Shown here: positions 1 to 6,803 of the stretch, piece after piece | Numbering within the stretch: position 1 is the stretch's first letter | How the letters are laid out: each line of letters begins with the position of its first letter | DNA from: VFMC01 sp040380855 | Lineage (GTDB): Bacteria; Actinomycetota; Acidimicrobiia; Acidimicrobiales; Ilumatobacteraceae | NCBI GenBank assembly: GCA_040380855.1 | Contig: JBEIIG010000126.1 | Span: 1 to 6,803 of the forward strand | DNA length: 6,803 bases | Reading direction: 5' to 3' | Notes under the pieces: generated by a model | Told to the model about the DNA's origin: nothing | What the model saw: the letters and a program-made list of their open reading frames with translations, nothing else | The model's database searches: none | Made by a program: the position numbers and the translations under genes

Positions 1-1
1 C

Positions 2-949
2 ACGATGATGACGCTCTCGATCGATGTGGCCGGCATCGACCGACGCCACCGCGACGGCCCCGACGCGCCGGCCGAGATCGACCGTCTCTACCACGTGATG
101 GACCGGCTGGCCCGGGCCTCGACGGTGAGCCATGCCACGGGCGACAAGGCGGCCATCATCGCCGACGGCGATACCGCGCTGGCCGAGTTCGAGACCGAGT
201 TCTTCGCCCCGTCGCTGGCGCGACGACGCGATCTCGTCGACCGCCACGCACGCGGCGACCTGCCCGACGACGCACTCCCCCGCGACGTGCTCACCACGCT
301 GCTGCGCAACCAGGACCGCCTCGACCTGCCACCCGACACGGTGCTGCGCGAGGTGGCCTACTTCCCGTGGGTGGGCTCGCACTCCACCTCGAACCAGTTC
401 GTGCACGCGATGCACCACCTGTTCACCTGGATGGCCGAGCACCCCCACCACCCGGTGGCCCACCGCCAGGCGCTCGTCGACGATGCACTGCTGCGCCAGC
501 GGTTCGTGCACGAGAGCCTGCGGTTGCACCCGGCCAGTCCGGTGTCGTTGCGCCATGCCCTGGCCGACGTGACGCTGCGGTCGGGCACCGTCGTGCCGGC
601 GGGCTCGATGGTGTCGATCAGCTTGCACGACGCCAACCGCGACGCAACGGTGTTCGGCGAACGACCCGACGAGTTCGACCCGTTCCGCGCGCTCGCCGAC
701 GGCGCCACGCCGTGGGGGCTGAGCTTCGGGCACGGCCTGCACGCGTGCCTCGGCCAGGAACTGGCCGGTGGTGTGGAGCCCGCACCTGCCGGCGCCGACG
801 CGATCGAGCACCACCTGCTGGGCTCGATCGCCGTGATGGCGGGCATCGTGCTGGCAGCGGGCGCCGTGCCCGATCCCGCCGATCCGCCCGTGCTCGACAC
901 GAGCACCACCCGGCAGGTGTTCTCGCGTTACGCGGTGCGCTTCACCTGA
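2..949 (+). CDS. Cytochrome P450, N-terminally truncated by the window edge
   Basis: Haem-thiolate monooxygenase: it would insert one oxygen atom into an organic substrate using electrons from a ferredoxin or similar partner not seen here. Numbering from the ATG at base 5, the K-helix ExxR motif is E170-S-L-R173 (ESLRLHP). The meander motif is RPDEFDPFR near 220-228. The haem-binding loop is FGHGLHACLGQELA at 241-254, with Cys248 as the axial ligand. The I-helix (VGSHSTSN, 123-130) departs from the usual AGxxT pattern. About 314 residues are visible against a usual 400-450. The frame is open to the left edge, and the first residues resemble the middle of a P450, so the ATGs at 5 and 8 are probably internal and the true start lies outside. 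After the haem loop there is extra Ala/Gly/Pro-rich sequence compared with typical bacterial P450s. The 3' end overlaps the convergent small-subunit gene by 22 nt. The substrate cannot be deduced. Confidence 0.9.
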   Translation, partial: TMMTLSIDVAGIDRRHRDGPDAPAEIDRLYHVMDRLARASTVSHATGDKAAIIADGDTALAEFETEFFAPSLARRRDLVDRHARGDLPDDALPRDVLTTLLRNQDRLDLPPDTVLREVAYFPWVGSHSTSNQFVHAMHHLFTWMAEHPHHPVAHRQALVDDALLRQRFVHESLRLHPASPVSLRHALADVTLRSGTVVPAGSMVSISLHDANRDATVFGERPDEFDPFRALADGATPWGLSFGHGLHACLGQELAGGVEPAPAGADAIEHHLLGSIAVMAGIVLAAGAVPDPADPPVLDTSTTRQVFSRYAVRFT

Positions 950-1445
950 TCGTCGCTCGCGGGCTCGGGGTGCTCGACCGCCCAGCGCACCGATTCGACG
1001 ATCATCTGATAGCCGGTGCAACGGCACATGTTGCCCTCGATACCCAACCGGATCTCGTCGGCTGTGGGGTCGGGGTGCTCGACCAGCAGCGAGGTGGCGG
1101 CCATCACCATGCCCGGTGTGCAGTAGCCGCACTGCAGGCCGTGGCACTGGCGGAACCCCTCCTGCACGGCGGTGAACCCGTCGTACGGGCCCGACAGGCC
1201 CTCGATGGTGGTGACGGCCGAGCCGTCGGCCTGGACGGCCAGCACGGTGCAGCTCTTCGCCGACTGGCCGTCGATCAACACCGTGCACGCTCCGCAGTTC
1301 GAGGTGTCGCAGCCGATGTGGGTGCCCGTGAGGCGCTCGTGTTCGCGCAGGTGGTGCACCAGCAGGGTGCGTGCATCGACGCTGGCACGGCTGCGCCGGC
1401 CGTTCACCGTGAGGGCGATGTCGACATACCGTTCGAGTTCTGACA

Positions 1446-1446
<1 letters not shown>
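928..1446 (-). CDS. Molybdenum hydroxylase [2Fe-2S] small subunit (CoxS/XdhC-type iron-sulfur subunit)
   Basis: This 172-residue protein carries electrons from the molybdenum centre of the large subunit towards FAD or another acceptor; it is cytoplasmic. The N-terminal plant-ferredoxin-like domain (about 1-80) holds one cluster on Cys46, Cys51, Cys54 and Cys66 (GCDTSNCGACTV, then SC). The C-terminal helical domain binds the second cluster through Cys106 and Cys109 (QCGYCTPGM) and Cys141 and Cys143 (MCRCTGY). Gln105, just before Cys106, corresponds to the residue that contacts the molybdopterin cofactor in family structures. All eight cluster cysteines are present and the length is normal (about 150-180), so the gene looks intact. 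The ATG overlaps the large-subunit stop as TGATG and has an AGGAG ribosome site 8 nt upstream. A longer open frame in the same phase runs upstream through the large-subunit gene but shows no homology, so this ATG is the start. It is the last gene of the operon. Confidence 0.95.
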
Positions 1447-3761
<2,315 letters not shown>

Positions 3762-3769
3762 TGGAAAGT

Positions 3770-3775
3770 TCCTCC
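3770..3775 (-). promoter_or_regulatory. Ribosome binding site of the large-subunit gene
   Basis: On the - strand, GGAGGA sits 8 nt before the ATG at 3761, in the short gap after the permease stop codon at 3780-3778. It is the strongest Shine-Dalgarno match in the operon and fixes the large-subunit start against the longer open frame beginning at 4028. Confidence 0.8.
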
Positions 3776-3777
3776 GC

Positions 3778-5022
3778 TCATGGCTTGATGTGGTGCCCTT
3801 CTTTGTCCTCGGGGTCGAACCACCATTGCTCGGCGTTCTGCTTGCTCTGTTCGGTGCGTGGCACACCCCAGCGCAGCAGACGTCCGAGCAGGTACTCGGG
3901 GCCGCTCTCTTCGCGACGCCACCAGCGGCGCTGGCCGCCGTGCACGCGCTTGCGGAACGTCGAGAACCCGACGGCGACGATGAGGGCGATCCCGAAGAAC
4001 AGGCTCTCGATCCAGGTGGTGCCCACACCGGCGAGCTGCAGGCCCTTCACGCCCGACTGCAGCACGAACACGGCGAGCAACGCGCCCCACACGTTGAACC
4101 GGCGCTTGAACTGCGTGGCGCCCAAGAACGCGGCGGCGAACGCGGGCAGCAGGTACGGGGTGCCCGACTGTGCCTGCGCCGAGCCGAACTGGGCGGCCAG
4201 CAGCACGCCACCGAGTGCCGAGAACACCGCCGAGGCGACGAGCGCGCCCCACACGTAGCGATCGGTCTGCACACCTGCCAGACGGGCGGCTTCACGAGCG
4301 CCGCCGGTGGCGAACAGATATCGCCCGACGGCAGTGTGCTCGAGCACGAACCACAGTGCGAACGCGACGATCAGCGCGAACAGCACCGTCTTGTTCAACC
4401 CGAATGCGAACTCGGTGGCCAGGTTCTTGAAGCTGTCGGGAAAGCCCAGGATCGAGCGGTTGTTCGAGCGCCACACCGAGTACGCGGTGAGGATCGAACT
4501 CATGCCCAGGGTGGCGATGAACGAGTCGATCTTGATCTTCACCACCAGGAAGCCGTTGAGGTTGCCCACCACCAGACCCACCACCAGTGCTGCGGCGATG
4601 GCGGCAGGCACCGACCACTCGGCCTCGACCATCGCCCACCCGGCCGTCACCGATGCCGCCGAGATGGTGGCGCCGATCGACAGGTCGAACACACCGGCCG
4701 AGAGCGGCACCAGCAGGCCGAGGGCGATCACCATCAAGATCGCGTTCGCGTTGAGCACCGAACGGTGGGTGAGCCACATCGTCCACGTGTCGGGGATCCA
4801 CAGCGTGAACACCACCCAGATGAGGGCGTAGAGGTACACCACGCCGATGTTGCGGGGGTGCAGCTTCTTCCACTTGAACGGCGAGCGTCGAGTGTCGAAG
4901 CGACTGTCGATCGTCTTGCTGCGCTCGATCCGTTCGTTCACCACGCGGTGGCGCCGGGTGATCTTGTTCTTCTTCAGCGTCGGCCGCCGGACCACCTCGC
5001 CGGTGCGTTCGTCGATCTGCAT
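3778..5022 (-). CDS. ABC importer permease, RbsC/BPD_transp_2 family, with N- and C-terminal extensions
   Basis: This 414-residue integral membrane protein would form the channel of an importer for a sugar, nucleoside or other small polar compound. The core (about 59-355) has 8-10 hydrophobic segments, roughly at 59-77, 92-110, 115-132, 138-160, 211-228, 257-278, 288-303, 310-328 and 335-352. Family motifs are DLSIGATISAASV (113-125), GNLNGFLVVKIKIDSFIATL (153-172) and GRYLFATGGAREAARLAGV (233-251), the last in the cytoplasmic loop expected to contact the ATPase. The family is usually near 320-350 residues. Here a basic tail of ~58 residues precedes the first membrane segment, and a ~60-residue Trp/Arg-rich tail (RRWWRREE, NAEQWWFDPEDKEGHH) follows the last. 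The ATG at 5022 lies 6 nt after the ATPase stop. Its ribosome site is weak (AGAAGAG, 10 nt upstream), so translation is probably coupled to the ATPase. The substrate is unknown; the neighbouring hydroxylase suggests an oxidisable organic compound. Confidence 0.92.
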   Translation of the reverse strand: MQIDERTGEVVRRPTLKKNKITRRHRVVNERIERSKTIDSRFDTRRSPFKWKKLHPRNIGVVYLYALIWVVFTLWIPDTWTMWLTHRSVLNANAILMVIALGLLVPLSAGVFDLSIGATISAASVTAGWAMVEAEWSVPAAIAAALVVGLVVGNLNGFLVVKIKIDSFIATLGMSSILTAYSVWRSNNRSILGFPDSFKNLATEFAFGLNKTVLFALIVAFALWFVLEHTAVGRYLFATGGAREAARLAGVQTDRYVWGALVASAVFSALGGVLLAAQFGSAQAQSGTPYLLPAFAAAFLGATQFKRRFNVWGALLAVFVLQSGVKGLQLAGVGTTWIESLFFGIALIVAVGFSTFRKRVHGGQRRWWRREESGPEYLLGRLLRWGVPRTEQSKQNAEQWWFDPEDKEGHHIKP

Positions 5023-5028
5023 GACGGA

Positions 5029-6720
5029 TCAGCTCTTCTTTCGCAGTCGGTCGAGCGTACGCCTGACCCATGCGCTCAGGCGGCCCCCCACGACGGGGAC
5101 CGGCGGTTCGGGTGCCACCTGGGGCGGTGGCGCGTCGGCGACGGGGGCTTCGATGTCGGCGTCGTCGCGGATCACCTTCATCAGCACGGGTTCGCGCGAC
5201 ACCTTCAGGTGCTTGCGGTCGGAGGTGGCGCCCAGCGTCTCGGCCACGAGCCGTTCCTCGGTGAGGTTGGGGCCCGACAGCTCGGCGCTCAGCATGCCGG
5301 CGCGCAGCACCAGCACCCGGTCGCACAGGTGCACGAGTTCCTCGGCGTCGGACGAGGCGATGAGCACGGCCATGCCGTCGGCGGCGGCGTCGACGATGTG
5401 CCGGTAGATCGACGCCTTGGCGCCGACGTCGACGCCCTGGGTGGGCTCGTCGAGCAGCAGCACCTTCGGCTCGGTGCGCAGCCACCGGGCGAGCACCGCC
5501 TTTTGCTGGTTGCCGCCCGAGAACTTGCCCATCCGGCGACCGAGCAGCGGGGGTTGCACCTCGAGACGCTCGACCCAGTCGGCCACGTCGGCGCGCACCT
5601 CCTGGTGTCGCAACCGGAAGCGACCCTGGAACGGGCCGAGGCGCGGTAGGGGCACGTGCTCTACGAGGCGGTCCTCGGGGTCGAGGCCGAGCCCCTTGCG
5701 GTCGGCGGGCACCAGCGCCACACCCGCGCGCAGCGAGTCGCGCGGGGTGGCGAACACCTTGGCCTTGTCGACCAGCACCTTGCCGGCGAACCGTGGGGTC
5801 ACACCGGCCAGCGCTCCGGCGATCTCGTCGCGGCCCGAACCCACCAGGCCGGCGACACCGACCACCTCACCGGCGTGCACCTTCAGGCTGACACCGCGCA
5901 GGGTGATACCGAACACCATCTCGGCTTCGAGCACCGGTCGGCCCGTCGGCGGGGTGACGGCATTCGGGTACAGATCGCTCATCGAGCGACCCACGATGAG
6001 GTCGACGAGCGCCCGTTCGTTCAGATCGCGGGTGGGCACACCGGCTGCCACCACGGCGCCATCGCGCAGCACCGTGACCCGGTCGGCGAGATCGAGCACC
6101 TCGTCGAGCATGTGACTGACGAACAGCACACCGGCACCGAGGCCGGCCACGCGCCGCACCTCGCGGAACAGCGCGTCGACCTCGCGCCGGTTCAGCGACG
6201 CGGTGGGCTCGTCGAGCACGAGCAGACCGGCCTGGCCGGTGTCCCAGTCCTGCAGGGCGCGCACGATGGCGATGGCGGCACGTTCCGCCGCGGTGAGGCC
6301 ACCCACGGGTTGGCGCACGTCGGGCGCCAACCCGAAACGCAGCAGCAGTTCCTGGGCCCGCGCCGCCTCGGCACGCCACTTGATGCGCCCACCGGCGCCG
6401 GTGATGTAGCCCCGCCCGAGGCCGAGGTTCTCGATGGCCGACAGGCTGGGCACGAGGCCCAGGTCCTGGTGCACGATGCGGATGCGCTGGCGGTCGTCGT
6501 GGCCGAGATGCCACAGGTCGACGGGTCTGCCGAGGAACTGCACCGCTGCACCGTGGTCGGCCTGGATGTAGCCGCCGAGCAGTTTGATGAGTGTCGACTT
6601 GCCCGAACCGTTCTGGCCGACGAGGGCGTGCACCTCGCCGGGGCGTACTTCGAGGTGGGCCGAGTCGAGCGCGACCTGGCCCGGATAGGTCTTCGACAGC
6701 GAGTCGATGCGCAGAACAGC
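5029..6720 (-). CDS. ABC importer ATP-binding protein with two nucleotide-binding domains (RbsA/MglA type), 5' end not resolved
   Basis: It powers the permease encoded just downstream. About 563 residues are readable. Numbering from the GTG at 6633, NBD1 has Walker A GQNGSGKST (6-14), Q-loop Gln56 (HQDLG), a degenerate signature GGLTAAERAA (111-120), Walker B LLVLDEPTAS (137-146) and His174 (VSHMLDE). NBD2 has a Walker A-like GLVGSGRDE (262-270) lacking the lysine, signature FSGGNQQK (371-378) and Walker B VLLLDEPTQG (391-400). The order and the degenerate NBD2 Walker A are normal for RbsA-type proteins. The GTG is not the start: the frame continues upstream with the conserved LRIDSLSKTYPGQVAL (6714-6667) of a full N-terminus, and no ATG or GTG appears before the corrupted edge. 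The true start is probably only a few codons beyond 6720. The C-terminus has a ~60-residue extension that is acidic and proline-rich (APPPQVAPEPPVPVV), then basic (VRRTLDRLRKKS). It is the first visible gene of the operon. Confidence 0.92.
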   Translation of the reverse strand, partial: AVLRIDSLSKTYPGQVALDSAHLEVRPGEVHALVGQNGSGKSTLIKLLGGYIQADHGAAVQFLGRPVDLWHLGHDDRQRIRIVHQDLGLVPSLSAIENLGLGRGYITGAGGRIKWRAEAARAQELLLRFGLAPDVRQPVGGLTAAERAAIAIVRALQDWDTGQAGLLVLDEPTASLNRREVDALFREVRRVAGLGAGVLFVSHMLDEVLDLADRVTVLRDGAVVAAGVPTRDLNERALVDLIVGRSMSDLYPNAVTPPTGRPVLEAEMVFGITLRGVSLKVHAGEVVGVAGLVGSGRDEIAGALAGVTPRFAGKVLVDKAKVFATPRDSLRAGVALVPADRKGLGLDPEDRLVEHVPLPRLGPFQGRFRLRHQEVRADVADWVERLEVQPPLLGRRMGKFSGGNQQKAVLARWLRTEPKVLLLDEPTQGVDVGAKASIYRHIVDAAADGMAVLIASSDAEELVHLCDRVLVLRAGMLSAELSGPNLTEERLVAETLGATSDRKHLKVSREPVLMKVIRDDADIEAPVADAPPPQVAPEPPVPVVGGRLSAWVRRTLDRLRKKS

Positions 6721-6803
6721 GGTGGGGTGGGGGGGTGGGCCGGCCCCCCCCAGGAGGGGGGGGGTGAGCGCCCCCCCGGGCCCCCCCCGGTGGGCCCCGT
6801 GGG
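6721..6803. other. Low-complexity G/C homopolymer edge, probable sequence artefact
   Basis: About 89% G+C (74 of 83 bases), with runs of 7-9 identical bases: G at 6729-6735, C at 6744-6751, G at 6756-6764, C at 6771-6777 and C at 6781-6788. C8-AGGA-G9 (6744-6764) would form a perfect foldback. On the - strand the ATPase frame stays open but encodes only Gly/Pro/His-rich sequence with no start codon, and it abruptly replaces normal ABC-ATPase sequence. The rest of the window has nothing like it. I read it as contig-end noise; a real GC-rich leader is the alternative. Confidence 0.6.

Noticed and set aside
947..1004. Perfect 9-bp inverted repeat (TGATCGTCG / CGACGATCA) near the convergent gene ends, considered as a terminator
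   Set aside because: The arms are separated by 40 nt, there is no T-run, and both arms are ordinary codons of the small-subunit gene. GATCG-type words are frequent in this sequence.
6744..6764. C8-AGGA-G9 hairpin considered as a regulatory RNA structure or terminator
   Set aside because: It sits in a homopolymer-rich tail at the window edge that looks like sequencing or assembly noise, so no function should be assigned.

Overview
The window is a compact, very GC-rich, fully coding stretch with almost no intergenic space. The GC content, the strong GC bias at third codon positions and the protein styles suggest a high-GC actinobacterium. An Acidimicrobiia-like lineage is possible, but I infer that from general resemblance only. 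Both ends cut through genes. The last ~80 bases at the right edge look like low-quality contig-end sequence rather than genome.

Layout, left to right. (1) Bases 2-949, + strand: the C-terminal three quarters of a cytochrome P450, with its N-terminus beyond the left edge. (2) Bases 928-6720, - strand, read right to left: four tightly packed genes that look like one operon. They are a two-NBD sugar/nucleoside-type ABC ATPase (RbsA/MglA family, 5' end lost at the right edge), an RbsC-type (BPD_transp_2) permease, a molybdenum-hydroxylase large subunit (CoxL/XdhA-like, with the AYRGAGR 'form II' active-site loop) and its [2Fe-2S] small subunit (CoxS-like). Gaps are 6 nt and 16 nt, followed by a 1-nt TGATG stop/start overlap. 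The small subunit gene and the P450 gene converge and overlap by 22 nt. (3) Bases 6721-6803: runs of G and C with no start codon in the ATPase frame.

How the parts may work together (inference): the ABC transporter imports a small organic molecule and the molybdenum enzyme hydroxylates or oxidises it in the cytoplasm. The P450 may act on the same or a related compound, but it lies on the other strand and need not be co-regulated. The large subunit lacks the copper-binding cysteine of true CO dehydrogenase, so CO is an unlikely substrate. Two expected partners are not visible: the FAD-binding medium subunit of the hydroxylase and the periplasmic or lipoprotein substrate-binding protein of the transporter. 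Both could lie upstream, past the right edge. No RNA genes, mobile elements, CRISPR arrays or convincing terminators were seen, and no non-coding stretch exceeds 300 bases.
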